Source of the DNA: Virgibacillus sp. AGTR
GTDB taxonomy: Bacteria > Bacillota > Bacilli > Bacillales > Amphibacillaceae
Reading direction: 5' to 3'
NCBI RefSeq assembly: GCF_016919725.2
Contig: NZ_JAJERH010000024.1
Location: forward strand, 1-55,580
DNA length: 55,580 nt
Made by a program: the position numbers and the translations under genes. Below, in pieces: positions 35,884 through 49,416 of this stretch. Numbering within the stretch: the first letter of the stretch is position 1; the number at the start of each line of letters is the position of its first letter. A model generated the notes under the pieces. The model was not told the DNA's origin, searched no databases, and was given only the letters and a program-made list of their open reading frames with translations.

Positions 35884-37314
35884 CTATTTTTTATTTATTT
35901 CCTCTAATAGGAGCTTATTTACCATAGGTGGATTTGCTTGTCCTTTTGTTGCCTTCATTACTTGACCGACTAAGAAGCCGACTGCTTTATTTTTACCATT
36001 CTTATAATCGATAATCGATTGTTCGTTTTGATCTAGCACACCCGCTATAATTCCGCGTAATTGCCCTTCATCGGAAATCTGCACAAGCCCTTTTTCTTTT
36101 ACTATCTTTTCTGGGTCTCCACCCTTTTCTACTAATTCAGCAAAGACTTTCTTTGCAATTTTCGAAGAGATGGTACCATCTTCAATTAATTGGATCATCT
36201 TAGCTAATGCTTCTGGTGTAATTGCTAATTCATGCAATTCCTTGTAATGCTTATTCATATAAGCAGAGATTTCTCCCATTAGCCAGTTCGACACCTGCTT
36301 CATATCCGCATCATGAGCTATTGCTTCTTCAAAGAAATCAGCCATTTGCTTGGAATTGGTCAATACGGCAGCATCATATTCTGGTAAACCAAGTTCTTCC
36401 ATATAACGTTTTTTACGCGCATCCGGAAGTTCAGGAATTTCTTGACGAATTCGCTCTTTCCAAGCCTCATCAATATATAGAGGTACTAAATCAGGTTCAG
36501 GGAAATATCGATAATCGTCTGATCCTTCCTTCACTCGCATTAGAATTGTTTCTTTTGATTTTTCATCATAGCGGCGCGTTTCTTGGAGGATTTCTCCTCC
36601 GGAAAGCAATACTTTTTCCTGACGCGTTTCTTCAAACTCTAAGCCCTTTTGTACAAAGCTAAAGGAGTTTAAGTTTTTCAGTTCTGCTTTGGTGCCAAAT
36701 TCCTCTTGGCCAAGTGGACGTAGAGAGATATTTGCATCACAGCGCAGCGAACCTTCCTCCATTTTCACATCCGATACACCAGTATATTGAATAATATTTT
36801 TTAATTTTTCTAAGTAGGCATATGCTTCCTCTGGGGAACGCATATCTGGCTCAGAAACAATCTCTATCAATGGCGTACCTTGACGATTGAAGTCTACAAG
36901 CGAATAGCCATCATCACCATGGGTAAGCTTACCAGCGTCTTCCTCTAAATGTAGACGTGTAATTCCGATCCGTTTTTTCTTGCCATTTACTTCTATTTCA
37001 ATCCAGCCATTTTCGCCAATTGGCTGATCAAATTGGGAAATCTGATACGCCTTTGGATTATCTGGATAAAAATAGTTCTTACGGTCAAATTTTGTATTTG
37101 TAGCAATGTCACAATTAAGAGCCATCGCTGCCTTCATTGCGAAATTAACAGCTTCCTCATTTAATACTGGTAATACACCAGGGTATCCCAGATCAATTGG
37201 GTTTACGTTGGTATTTGGATCTGTACCAAATTCATTCGTACTTGGACTGAATATTTTGGATTGTGTTTTTAATTCAACATGTACCTCTAAGCCAATAATT
37301 GTTTCGAAATTCAT
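35884..37314 (-). CDS. gatB: Asp/Glu-tRNA amidotransferase subunit B
   Basis: 476 residues, full length. N-terminal GatB kinase domain ([40 protein letters not shown] and [13 protein letters not shown]) that activates Glu or Asp on mischarged tRNA, and a C-terminal YqeY-like helical tail ending in [20 protein letters not shown]. With GatA and GatC it makes Gln-tRNA-Gln (and Asn-tRNA-Asn). The ATG overlaps the gatA stop by four bases, and its GGAGGTG lies in gatA, so translation is coupled. Confidence 0.97.
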   Translation of the reverse strand: MNFETIIGLEVHVELKTQSKIFSPSTNEFGTDPNTNVNPIDLGYPGVLPVLNEEAVNFAMKAAMALNCDIATNTKFDRKNYFYPDNPKAYQISQFDQPIGENGWIEIEVNGKKKRIGITRLHLEEDAGKLTHGDDGYSLVDFNRQGTPLIEIVSEPDMRSPEEAYAYLEKLKNIIQYTGVSDVKMEEGSLRCDANISLRPLGQEEFGTKAELKNLNSFSFVQKGLEFEETRQEKVLLSGGEILQETRRYDEKSKETILMRVKEGSDDYRYFPEPDLVPLYIDEAWKERIRQEIPELPDARKKRYMEELGLPEYDAAVLTNSKQMADFFEEAIAHDADMKQVSNWLMGEISAYMNKHYKELHELAITPEALAKMIQLIEDGTISSKIAKKVFAELVEKGGDPEKIVKEKGLVQISDEGQLRGIIAGVLDQNEQSIIDYKNGKNKAVGFLVGQVMKATKGQANPPMVNKLLLEEINKK

Positions 37315-38780
37315 GCGTTGGCACCTCCTAATTGAGGGCGTTGTTTATGATGATCTGTCGCTTGTTCATATGCATGGGCTGCACGGAATACGGTGTTTTC
37401 ATCAAAATGCTTCCCAATAATTTGCAGTCCGATTGGTAAGCCTTGATCAGAAAAACCGCAAGGAACAGAAATTCCTGGAACGCCTGCAAGGTTGACTGGA
37501 ATGGTTAAGATATCATTTGCATACATCGTTAATGGATCATCCACCTTTTCCCCAACCTTAAATGCTGGCGTAGGCGTAGTAGGTCCAATAACAACATCAT
37601 AGTCTTCAAAGATTTTATCAAAATCATTTTTAATTAATGTCCGTACTTTTTGAGCCTTTTTATAATAAGCATCATAGTAGCCAGAACTAAGCGCAAAGGT
37701 TCCTAACATAATACGACGCTTAACCTCTTCTCCAAAGCCTTCACTACGTGATTTTTTAAACATATCAATCATATTATTAGCATTTTCCGAACGCACGCCA
37801 TAACGGACACCGTCAAACCGAGCTAGGTTCGCAGAAGCTTCAGATGATGAAAGTAAATAATAAGTTGCCACTGCATATTTGGAATGTGGTAACGACACTT
37901 CCTCCCACGTTGCACCTAATGATTCATATACCTTAAGTGCTTGCAGAACCGATTCCTTGACCTCAGGTGCTACACCTTCAGCAAGGTATTCCTTTGGTAC
38001 GGCAATTTTCAATCCTTTCACATCACCGGTTAGTGCCTCCGTATAAGCTGGTACTTCTACAGCTGCGCTTGTAGAATCCATTGGATCATGTCCAGCGATT
38101 ACTTCCAGAACACGTGCATTATCTTCTACATTACGTGTAATTGGGCCGATTTGATCTAAGGATGAAGCAAATGCAACCAAACCAAAACGTGATACGCGTC
38201 CATATGTCGGCTTTAAGCCTACCACTCCACAGAATGCAGCTGGTTGACGAATTGAGCCGCCCGTATCTGAACCTAAAGAGAATAATACTTCTCCTGCTGC
38301 TACGGCTGCTGCTGATCCACCACTAGATCCACCAGGTACATAATCGGTATTCCAAGGGTTACGAGTTGGTTCGTAACTGGAATTTTCATTTGAAGAACCC
38401 ATTGCAAACTCATCCATGTTCAACTTTCCAATCGTAACTGCTTGCTGGTGATTTAATTTGTTAACTACAGTAGCGTTATACAAAGGGTCATTAAAATTGT
38501 CGAGGAATTGACTTGCACATGTGGTGCGTAACGCCTTTGTGACAATGTTATCCTTAATACCACTAGGCATTCCAAATAATGCGGTATGTTTATCTGCTGC
38601 CTCGTCCAATTCTTTCGCATAGGCATTAGCATTTTCTTCATTTAATGTAAGAAATGCATGAACCTTGTCATCGACTTCTTTAATCCGTTGATAAGAAGCT
38701 GCTACTAAATCTTGAACGGTAATTTCATGATTATGTAGTTTTTGTTCTAATTCTTTAATCGTATGATCAAATAATGACAT
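37311..38780 (-). CDS. gatA: Asp/Glu-tRNA amidotransferase subunit A
   Basis: 489 residues of the amidase-signature family. Catalytic Lys near residue 75 in GMPSGIKDN and the serine-rich loop [15 protein letters not shown] followed by [16 protein letters not shown], supplying the cis-Ser and nucleophile Ser. It releases ammonia from glutamine, which is channelled to GatB. ATG behind AGGAGGG; 11 nt after gatC. Confidence 0.97.
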   Translation of the reverse strand: MSLFDHTIKELEQKLHNHEITVQDLVAASYQRIKEVDDKVHAFLTLNEENANAYAKELDEAADKHTALFGMPSGIKDNIVTKALRTTCASQFLDNFNDPLYNATVVNKLNHQQAVTIGKLNMDEFAMGSSNENSSYEPTRNPWNTDYVPGGSSGGSAAAVAAGEVLFSLGSDTGGSIRQPAAFCGVVGLKPTYGRVSRFGLVAFASSLDQIGPITRNVEDNARVLEVIAGHDPMDSTSAAVEVPAYTEALTGDVKGLKIAVPKEYLAEGVAPEVKESVLQALKVYESLGATWEEVSLPHSKYAVATYYLLSSSEASANLARFDGVRYGVRSENANNMIDMFKKSRSEGFGEEVKRRIMLGTFALSSGYYDAYYKKAQKVRTLIKNDFDKIFEDYDVVIGPTTPTPAFKVGEKVDDPLTMYANDILTIPVNLAGVPGISVPCGFSDQGLPIGLQIIGKHFDENTVFRAAHAYEQATDHHKQRPQLGGANA

Positions 38781-38791
38781 GCTTTTCCCTC

Positions 38792-39082
38792 CTACTCCAA
38801 AATAGATGGTACACGATACTGTCCATCTTGCTGATCAGGAGCATTTTTCATTGCTTCCTCCTGCGTTATCCACTTCTTTGGCTCATCCTTACGAAGCACA
38901 TTCTTAATGTCTAACACGTGCGTCGTTGGCTCAACATCTGATGTATCTAATTCGTTAAGCTGCTCCGCATATGTAATGATCGAGCTTAATTGCTCTGTAA
39001 ACATTTCTACTTCTTCCTCGCTAACTTCCAAACGAGCCAAATGAGCAACATGCTTTACTTGATCCTTCGATATATCTGCCAC
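38792..39082 (-). CDS. gatC: Asp/Glu-tRNA amidotransferase subunit C
   Basis: 96 residues from the GTG at 39082, chosen because GGAGGG lies 7 nt upstream; a TTG five codons earlier would place that site inside the gene. Typical small Gat[58 protein letters not shown] and a C-terminal [16 protein letters not shown]. It wraps around GatA and GatB and stabilises the complex. First gene of gatCAB. Confidence 0.95.
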   Translation of the reverse strand: MADISKDQVKHVAHLARLEVSEEEVEMFTEQLSSIITYAEQLNELDTSDVEPTTHVLDIKNVLRKDEPKKWITQEEAMKNAPDQQDGQYRVPSILE

Positions 39083-39310
39083 TAGCTTTCCCTCCAAATC
39101 TGTTTCTTCTATATTATATACATCTATTGCTTATCCATAAACTTTGGTAACACTATTGATAATAGCAGAACGACCCAACAATAATCAACTATGAAAGAAA
39201 AGCGAAGGTGTTTGATTTACGGTGCAGGAACTGCATCCATGCCTTACGTACGAAGCAGTGTTATTCAAAATGGCAATTTGCCGTTTATGCTTCTATAGGG
39301 CATCCACAAT

Positions 39311-39490
39311 TTATAAAGTAAAACTTCCATTCATGGGGGCTGTTTATCTCCACGGATGGTTAGTACCACAAGGTTATGAAGGCGTCTGAACCAATCGGAC
39401 ATTTACTGGCAGTTGTCCCCACACTTTTCCTTATTGGATTCACCTTATTGCTTGAATGGGGGGGGTTACTGCCAGTTATATGCGGGATAA
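39311..39490. repeat. Non-coding repeat family R1, copy C
   Basis: Contains CCACAAGGTTATGA and CGGACATTTACTGGCAGTTG in the same order as copy A, and the same tail TTACTGCCAGTTATATGCGGGATAAA cut here to its first part, after CTTGAATGGGGGG. It lies between opuE and gatC, in otherwise gene-free DNA (39083-39517). Confidence 0.7.
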
Positions 39491-39517
39491 AAAAAGGCAA
39501 ATTATTTTAATAAAGAA

Positions 39518-39621
39518 AAAGCCGAACTATTATTCGAATTAATGGTTGCCCCAGAAGATAGATTTTTCACTCTAACTTCTGGGAGCGATACCTACCTTAA
39601 CATTCGAATCTGTTCGGCTTT
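39518..39621 (-). terminator. Long imperfect hairpin downstream of opuE
   Basis: The outer arms AAAGCCGAAC (39518-39527) and GTTCGGCTTT (39612-39621) are perfect; ATTCGAA/TTCGAAT continues the stem and an inner CCCAGAAG/CTTCTGGG forms a second hairpin. On the minus strand TTTTTCTTTATT follows. It may end opuE transcription, but it is about 104 nt long with a three-part shape, more elaborate than a simple terminator. The 46 codons between it and opuE read like a headless protein tail (SINEFKDFIKAATNFRTSKA). Confidence 0.5.
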
Positions 39622-39736
39622 GCTGGTTCTAAAATTTGTTGCGGCTTTGATAAAGTCCTTGAATTCGTTTATACTTTTTTCTATTGTTCTTTCGTTATTA
39701 GAAGCAGCGTTTAAGCCACATCTTATTACTTGTGAT

Positions 39737-41257
39737 TTACTCTTTCAATTTTTCTAAGGTCTCGTCAAAGTCTGATTTTAGCTCAGGATCTGTTTTGCCA
39801 AGAAGACTCACAACGATTGCTACAATCATATTCATAATGAACCCGGGAACAATTTCATATAAATCAAAGATTCCACCAGAAAGTAGATCTCCCCAGATAA
39901 TAACAGTAACTGCACCAACGATAATACCTGCTAGTGCACCATTTCGAGTAATGCCTTTCCAGAATAGTGACAGGATAATGATTGGACCAAACGCTGCACC
40001 GAAACCAGCCCATGCATAACCAACGAGATCAAGAACAGAGCTTTCCGGGTTCATGGCAATAATTAATGCTACAATCGCAATCAATACCGTTGCTATTCTT
40101 CCAACCCAGACTAATTCCTTCGCAGATGCTTTTTTACGGAAAATCGCTTTATAGAAATCCTCCGCTACTGCTGATGAAGATACGAGCAATTGTGAATCTA
40201 CTGTACTCATAATTGCTGATAAAATAGCAGCTAACAGCACACCAGCTACTACAGGGTGGAATAAAATCTGTGAAAATGCAATAAAGATTTTTTCTGGATC
40301 AGCCAACACTTGAAGTCCATCTTGATTAGCCACTTCAATTCCAAATTGGCTTAGAATCGGTACTTCTTGTGTACTTATAAATGCTAATCCAATAAAACCA
40401 GTAAATATGGCACCGTAAAGTCCTAAAATCATCCACGCCGTACCAATAAATTTCGCTTTTGGTACATCTTTCGCTGAACGCAATGCCATAAAACGGACTA
40501 AAATATGCGGCTGACCAAAATAACCAAGTCCCCATGCTAGTGAAGAAATAATTGCCATTATTCCAACACCTTGAACCATATTAAGATGTGATGGATTGAT
40601 TTCTCCGACTGCTTGTACAGCGTCACTCCATCCACCCATTTGGTTTAACGCGACAATTGGTACAATAATGAGTGCAAGAAACATAAGAATACCTTGTATA
40701 AAATCAGTCCAAGATACTGCCAAAAATCCTCCAAGTAACGTATATGATACAACAACGATCGCACCGATCCAAAGTGCTGTCATATAGTCAAGACCAAAAG
40801 ATGCCTCAAATAATTTTGCACCTGCAACTAATCCTGAAGATGTGTAAAAGGTGAAGAATAATAAAATTACTAAAGCAGATATAACACGGAGAATATGTGA
40901 TCTATCCTTAAATCTATTTTCAAGGAAATCAGGGATTGTAATCGAGTTATTTGATACTTCGGTGTAAATACGTAAACGTTTGGCAACAAACTGCCAATTT
41001 AAATAAGCACCTGTTGCAAGACCAATTCCCATCCAAGCTTCTGACATTCCAGATGCATAGATTGCGCCTGGTAAACCTAGTAACAGCCATCCACTCATAT
41101 CAGATGCCCCAGCACTTAATGCTGCAACGCCTGGTCCTAGGTCTCGCCCACCGAGGACATAATCGGATAAGTTATTGGTACGATAATACATGACGACGCC
41201 GATAGCCAGCATCCCAAGTAAATATACAATAAAGGTTATTAATGTTGTAAGATCCAC
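39737..41257 (-). CDS. opuE: Sodium/proline symporter (OpuE/PutP family)
   Basis: 506 residues with about 13 membrane helices, a full-length sodium:solute symporter. Sodium-site and proline motifs are present: LSAGASDMSGWLLLGLPGAI in TM2, the SWTDFIQG block and STVDSQLLVSSSAVAEDFYK. It imports proline with sodium, for osmoprotection or nutrition. The start is GTG behind GAGGAG. In B. subtilis the gene at this place is opuE; putP is the alternative name. It follows a 34-codon mini-gene by 3 nt, so the two are translated together. Confidence 0.92.
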   Translation of the reverse strand: MDLTTLITFIVYLLGMLAIGVVMYYRTNNLSDYVLGGRDLGPGVAALSAGASDMSGWLLLGLPGAIYASGMSEAWMGIGLATGAYLNWQFVAKRLRIYTEVSNNSITIPDFLENRFKDRSHILRVISALVILLFFTFYTSSGLVAGAKLFEASFGLDYMTALWIGAIVVVSYTLLGGFLAVSWTDFIQGILMFLALIIVPIVALNQMGGWSDAVQAVGEINPSHLNMVQGVGIMAIISSLAWGLGYFGQPHILVRFMALRSAKDVPKAKFIGTAWMILGLYGAIFTGFIGLAFISTQEVPILSQFGIEVANQDGLQVLADPEKIFIAFSQILFHPVVAGVLLAAILSAIMSTVDSQLLVSSSAVAEDFYKAIFRKKASAKELVWVGRIATVLIAIVALIIAMNPESSVLDLVGYAWAGFGAAFGPIIILSLFWKGITRNGALAGIIVGAVTVIIWGDLLSGGIFDLYEIVPGFIMNMIVAIVVSLLGKTDPELKSDFDETLEKLKE

Positions 41258-41260
41258 GTA

Positions 41261-41365
41261 CTATTTTCTCCTCTCAGTAAATAAAGTAATGATCGATATT
41301 AAAAGTACAATTGGCATTGGAACAAATAACCAAAACCAGGTAGCACCTCGAATCGCATATTCCAT
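41261..41365 (-). CDS. 34-residue membrane mini-protein encoded upstream of opuE
   Basis: ATG at 41365 with AGAGAGGGG upstream and a TAG at 41261, only 3 nt before the opuE GTG. The peptide is one hydrophobic helix (ATWFWLFVPMPIVLLISIIT) with a charged tail LFTERRK. The opuE ribosome site lies inside its last codons. Short accessory peptides encoded directly before symporter genes are known in other families, so I think this is a real gene and a possible subunit. No experiment is implied. Confidence 0.72.
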   Translation of the reverse strand: MEYAIRGATWFWLFVPMPIVLLISIITLFTERRK

Positions 41366-41744
41366 ACAAACAATGCCCCTCTCTCTAAAAATATAGCATT
41401 ATTATTTTGAGATTCATTTCTCAAATAAGCACATCGACTATGATTTCATATAATTAATTATTTTTCAAGTTACATAGGGCTCACAAATGGCGCCCTATCA
41501 AGCTTCCTACTAAATAGAACTATCATATACAGTGATATGTTATGAAGAATAATCATTTTCATACATGAAAGAGATAAGAGTTCCGTATATGTAAATATAG
41601 TCCAAATCCTTTTAAATAACTCCTAATAACTCAAAATTTCTATATAAAAAATTTTTTCAATAAATTTTTCAATCTGAGCCATATGCTGTAGATTATTCCG
41701 CTAAAGTGCTGGAAGACTTCAACTTTAAGAGCCTGTGTTGGTAC
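41366..41744. other. Promoter region of opuE, no gene seen
   Basis: About 380 bp of AT-rich DNA. It must contain the promoter of the mini-gene/opuE unit, but I cannot single out one -35/-10 pair with confidence. Confidence 0.4.
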
Positions 41745-41879
41745 AAAAGGGACTAAGTGGGAGAAAACGACACCTAAATACCCAATTTGTTCAGAACCTT
41801 TGGGTCATACTCTTGTGGTACGAACATTCAGTAGGGTATGGAAGAAAACTTCTACGGAATGAAGTTTCACTTTATCGGA
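41745..41879. repeat. Non-coding repeat family R1, copy E (inverted)
   Basis: The opposite orientation to the other copies: TGGGTCATACTCTTGTGGTA, then CGAACATTCAGTAGGG and the end GAAGTTTCACTTTATC. More diverged than copies A-C. It abuts repeat R2 directly. Confidence 0.6.
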
Positions 41880-41881
41880 AC

Positions 41882-42085
41882 ATAAGTGCAAGCGCCAGAT
41901 TAGAAACGTAGAGACTGGAGCGAATCAACGAAGATAAAGGAATCACGGTGAGCTTGCGAGCCGATGATAACTTATCCTAGGGCGATTCGTGAAGTCTATC
42001 TGGACGCTAGAGCTGGACGCGGCTCAACACGCCCCTATTTCTCCATAGCCTCAAATTTTATATTTTCCTAGACTACAAAAAAAGT
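41882..42085. repeat. Structured repeat family R2, copy 2
   Basis: Aligns along its whole length with 21515-21715, in the same orientation, sharing GATTAGAAAC, GAGCCGATGAT, TTCGTGAAGTC, GAGCTGGACGCGGCTCAA and CTCAAATTT. The ends CAAGCGCC and GGACGCT plus inner GACT/AGTC arms allow a long fold-back. Confidence 0.75.
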
Positions 42086-42179
42086 CCCGGAATGGGTTCC
42101 ACGCCATCCCAGGAAAATCCATCATATAGTAATAGGGTAAAAAAATTTAAAAACCAGTTTGCGAAAAAATCAAAAATAA

Positions 42180-42323
42180 CTAAAATTGTGATACAGGTTG
42201 CCCAATAGACACAACCTCAGGCTCGAGTTCATGAGCTAATTCTGTTGAATTATTGTCATGAGTATTTAAAAATCCTATCATAAGAAGTGAGCCTAATGCC
42301 ATTGAAGCAAATAACTTCTTCAT
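42180..42323 (-). CDS. Candidate quorum-sensing propeptide (PapR/NprX-like)
   Basis: 47 residues from the ATG at 42323; AAAGGGGGG ends 6 nt upstream, while another in-frame ATG two codons earlier overlaps the spacing. The peptide starts MKKLFASMALGSLLMIGFLN, a signal sequence, and then has an acidic middle with several E and H, ending VVSIGQPVSQF. That is the layout of PapR, NprX and Phr precursors, whose C-terminal 5-8 residues are the mature signal. It begins 14 nt after the stop of an RRNPP-type regulator on the same strand. The identity of the mature peptide (SIGQPVSQF or a part of it) is inferred. Confidence 0.75.
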   Translation of the reverse strand: MKKLFASMALGSLLMIGFLNTHDNNSTELAHELEPEVVSIGQPVSQF

Positions 42324-42337
42324 TAACATCCCCCCCT

Positions 42338-43624
42338 TTAAAGATTAATTAATTCATTATAAGCTGAATTTGCTAGTTTATAATATTTAACAGATTCTTT
42401 ATACTTACCAAGCTTTTCAAAATGGCTGCCAAGCATTTTAGCATAGACAACTAAATTGCTATGGTCGTCATGCTGCTTCAGATAAGGTATAAATTCATCT
42501 GTTACTAATGCCCTGAACTTTTCTTGCTCATTGTTTAATGCATAGGTGTACGTATGAATAATATAGTAATACAGTTGATAATAATGATCATCACTAGCTA
42601 AGTCTAATATTGTTAAAGCTTTTTTAATCATTTCCTTTGTTTTTTCATAATCTCCAATATTATAATATTCTTTTATTAATGATGTTATTGATGCAAGTCT
42701 TTCTTTTATTTTTATCGCTTCATCATCTTCTTCTTCAATAACAAAAACATAGTATTTAATAGCTTCTTCAGTATTGCCAATCTTAGAGTGAGCATATCCT
42801 AAATTTAGATTCGCTAACTGAATTACCTGTTTATTTTTATTTAGTTCACCTAAATGCTTTGCTAAATTATAATTTTTAATAGCTTTATCATACATATCAA
42901 TTCTACGGTAGGAAATCCCTAACAGTATATGGCATTGGGCACAACGGATAAAATTATAATTTCGTTGAAAGACATCCATCGCCTTATTGGCATAATCAAT
43001 AACTTCCAACGTATTTCGTAACTTACTATTTGTGACTGAAATCGTATAATGTAAATCCGCAACTTCCTCTTCATCAAGATCTACCTGATTTATTTTATCC
43101 TCTGCCATCTTATACAATCGCATTGCTTGATTAAATTCTCCAGTAAATGAATAATAATTCCCCTTAAATTTGTACCAATAATAAAGATGGTCATTATCAA
43201 ATGAATTAACCATTTCACTTAATTCATTCATCTTAGATAACGCTTTATCGATTTGTCTTAAGATTATATAGTATCTAATTTTGTGAATCTCAAATAGAAA
43301 AAAGCTATCATTAATGCTTCTGTCCATTAATGCTTGTAAATCCTTATATGTATCGATTATCTCTTTTTTGTCATATACATCAAAAAGCATTGCATACCAT
43401 TGCTTACACTTTTTTTGTAAGTCTGTATCAACTCCATCGATCAATTCGATACCAAGTCGATTACATAGTAATTGAATTATTTCAGGGCTCGCGTCTGTTT
43501 TTTTATTTTCGATCTTGGATAAATAGGATAGTGAAACGATGCCTTCTGCTAACTCTCCTTGTGTCATCTCTTGCTTCGTACGCTGCAGTTTGATAAAGGG
43601 ACCTATTTCTATCAACCTTCCCAC
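42338..43624 (-). CDS. RRNPP-type peptide-responsive regulator (HTH plus TPR, NprR/PlcR-like)
   Basis: 428 residues from the GTG at 43624, or 425 from a TTG at 43615 that has better spacing to GGTGGG. Residues 10-65 form a Cro/C1-type HTH (KQEMTQGELAEGIVSLSYLS then KIENKKTDASPEIIQLL). The remaining 360 residues are TPR-like helices such as QCHILLGISYRRIDMYDKAI, QLANLNLGYAHSKIGNTEEA and MLGSHFEKLGKYKESVKYYK. The length and order match NprR (about 420 residues) more than PlcR (about 285). Such regulators bind a reimported signalling peptide and then change DNA binding. The peptide gene follows directly. Confidence 0.85.
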   Translation of the reverse strand: MGRLIEIGPFIKLQRTKQEMTQGELAEGIVSLSYLSKIENKKTDASPEIIQLLCNRLGIELIDGVDTDLQKKCKQWYAMLFDVYDKKEIIDTYKDLQALMDRSINDSFFLFEIHKIRYYIILRQIDKALSKMNELSEMVNSFDNDHLYYWYKFKGNYYSFTGEFNQAMRLYKMAEDKINQVDLDEEEVADLHYTISVTNSKLRNTLEVIDYANKAMDVFQRNYNFIRCAQCHILLGISYRRIDMYDKAIKNYNLAKHLGELNKNKQVIQLANLNLGYAHSKIGNTEEAIKYYVFVIEEEDDEAIKIKERLASITSLIKEYYNIGDYEKTKEMIKKALTILDLASDDHYYQLYYYIIHTYTYALNNEQEKFRALVTDEFIPYLKQHDDHSNLVVYAKMLGSHFEKLGKYKESVKYYKLANSAYNELINL

Positions 43625-43984
43625 CTACCATCTACTTTTTATTATGCTACTTTATTTTGTATAGTCATATTATAACATAATTTCAGATAATTCATATTGG
43701 GAAAATAATAGAGAAATGAACACTATTTATAGGCGAAACAGGCAAAAAAACTTTCCAATTTTCCTCACAGAGGAAAATTAGTCCTTGTTCGACATGAATC
43801 ATGGTAAGAAACCTGAATTATTTATATGACTATTTTATTATGAATTTACAACTTTTCGGAAGTCTTCGAAAAACACAAGTCACTTTTAGGTAATCTGGTC
43901 TGTCTCTTTCGTATAAGAATTTACGAAAAATTGTACATTATTGTTTAGTTCTCGTTTGTTTTCCTGACTTTCCTAACCAAATAA
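43625..43984. other. Intergenic stretch upstream of the RRNPP regulator
   Basis: No gene is seen. A perfect 10-bp inverted repeat, AATTTTCCTC/GAGGAAAATT with a 3-nt loop (43757-43779), lies about 135 bp before the regulator's start and could be an operator or leader hairpin. I looked for a PlcR-box (TATGNAAN4TTNCATA type) and found no good match. Confidence 0.45.
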
Positions 43985-44019
43985 AGTAAAAGGATGGAGA
44001 CGATCTCCATCCTTTTACT
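43985..44019. terminator. Terminator of the pcrB-pcrA-ligA-camS operon
   Basis: A perfect 16-bp inverted repeat, AGTAAAAGGATGGAGA and its complement, with a 3-nt loop, 15 nt past the camS stop. It can work in both directions. Confidence 0.85.
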
Positions 44020-44033
44020 TATTACTTTCTTTA

Positions 44034-45146
44034 TTAATGGAAAATATGCACCGTCGGCTTATCGGCTCCTGCCTCACGGTATATCATACTTTCTAGTTTA
44101 TCACTGGAAGTAATTTTAATCTCTAAATCATAGTAATCCTTAAACATATCCTGTACTAATCCATAGGCATACTGTGTGAAGCCAACCACTTCACCTTTTC
44201 CGTAGAATTCAATCGGGATTTCAATTGTCATCTTTTGCAATTCTTCATTCATATAGAATCCTTCCCCAATGACTCCTACATAGTTTGGAAAATATGAAGC
44301 AATTTCTTTTCCAAAGCTAGTAACGATCTCTTGATCCTCATAATATTTTTTCTTCCCCTCGTCGGAAGGGAATAAAACATATTCTTCATCAAGCGTATCC
44401 CAATCACCAATGGATGCACTATTACTAGGAACATTAGTCTTTGCAATAAAATTTCCTGGAACTGGGGAAGATTGATCTTCCTCCCTATATAAAGCCATCA
44501 TCACGGGTACTTTTTCTAAGCCCTCGATTTCTCGAATACTTTTTATGACCTTCTGGGCAATCTTATTTCCTTCCTTTAGCATTTCAGACTTGGAAATCGA
44601 TTCATAATAGTAGGGACCACCGGGCTCCGTTTGGAAGCGATAGACGGACTTCATTGCAATTCCAATCGATATTCCGGCTAATTCTACAGATTTATCCTCT
44701 TTTTTTACCAAGTAATTTTGCTCTAAAATATGAGAAAGATAACGTGGATTATCCTCAAAGTATTTTTTCTTGGCCTTTTCCTTTTTAGGCGGGTTTAACT
44801 TATCAATCCACTTAAGCACAGTATCTTCATCAATATACTGACCTTCCTGAAATAAATATTTCTTCGGATCATACACTTCCTTGGATTGACGACGTAATCC
44901 TTCCTCCATCTCATCAATATCTAGTCGATTGGCCACTTGTCCAACGATGACTCCCCTAGCTTTCCCCGGTTCAAAGGGAAGAATCATTTTATAATTTTCC
45001 TCCGATAATTGATAGCTTGGTACGATTGCTGTTTCCTGCTTCGAATCAGACTCATCGTTTTGAACAACTTCTTCTTCATTGACATCGGGAGCACAGCTTG
45101 TCACGAATAAAAGCACGCCCAGTAACCAAATACTTAATTTTTTCAT
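44034..45146 (-). CDS. camS: CamS-family sex-pheromone lipoprotein (YerH-like)
   Basis: 370 residues. The signal peptide ends in a lipobox VTSC (Cys18). The mature part is the CamS domain: YKMILPFEPGKARGVIVGQV, RRQSKEVYDPKKYLFQEGQY, ISIGIAMKSVYRF and so on. In enterococci and staphylococci the cleaved signal peptide of CamS is the source of the cAM373 pheromone; the equivalent heptapeptide here would be VLLFVTS. The role of the lipoprotein itself is unclear. ATG is 3 nt after the ligA stop, with its ribosome site inside ligA, so the genes are coupled. Confidence 0.92.
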   Translation of the reverse strand: MKKLSIWLLGVLLFVTSCAPDVNEEEVVQNDESDSKQETAIVPSYQLSEENYKMILPFEPGKARGVIVGQVANRLDIDEMEEGLRRQSKEVYDPKKYLFQEGQYIDEDTVLKWIDKLNPPKKEKAKKKYFEDNPRYLSHILEQNYLVKKEDKSVELAGISIGIAMKSVYRFQTEPGGPYYYESISKSEMLKEGNKIAQKVIKSIREIEGLEKVPVMMALYREEDQSSPVPGNFIAKTNVPSNSASIGDWDTLDEEYVLFPSDEGKKKYYEDQEIVTSFGKEIASYFPNYVGVIGEGFYMNEELQKMTIEIPIEFYGKGEVVGFTQYAYGLVQDMFKDYYDLEIKITSSDKLESMIYREAGADKPTVHIFH

Positions 45147-45149
45147 GAC

Positions 45150-49398
<4,249 letters not shown>

Positions 49399-49416
49399 TT
49401 TTACACCGCCTAACTA

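Noticed and set aside
36222-36662. 146-codon plus-strand open frame inside gatB
   Set aside because: Antisense shadow of a conserved gene.
39518-39621. tRNA-like gene in the three-part hairpin after opuE
   Set aside because: It lacks an acceptor CCA, a T-loop TTCGANTC at the right distance and an anticodon arm; the fold is a long nested hairpin instead.
43625-43760. PlcR-box before the RRNPP regulator
   Set aside because: TATGAATTATCTGAAATTAT on the minus strand looks similar at first but does not satisfy the spacing and the second half-site.
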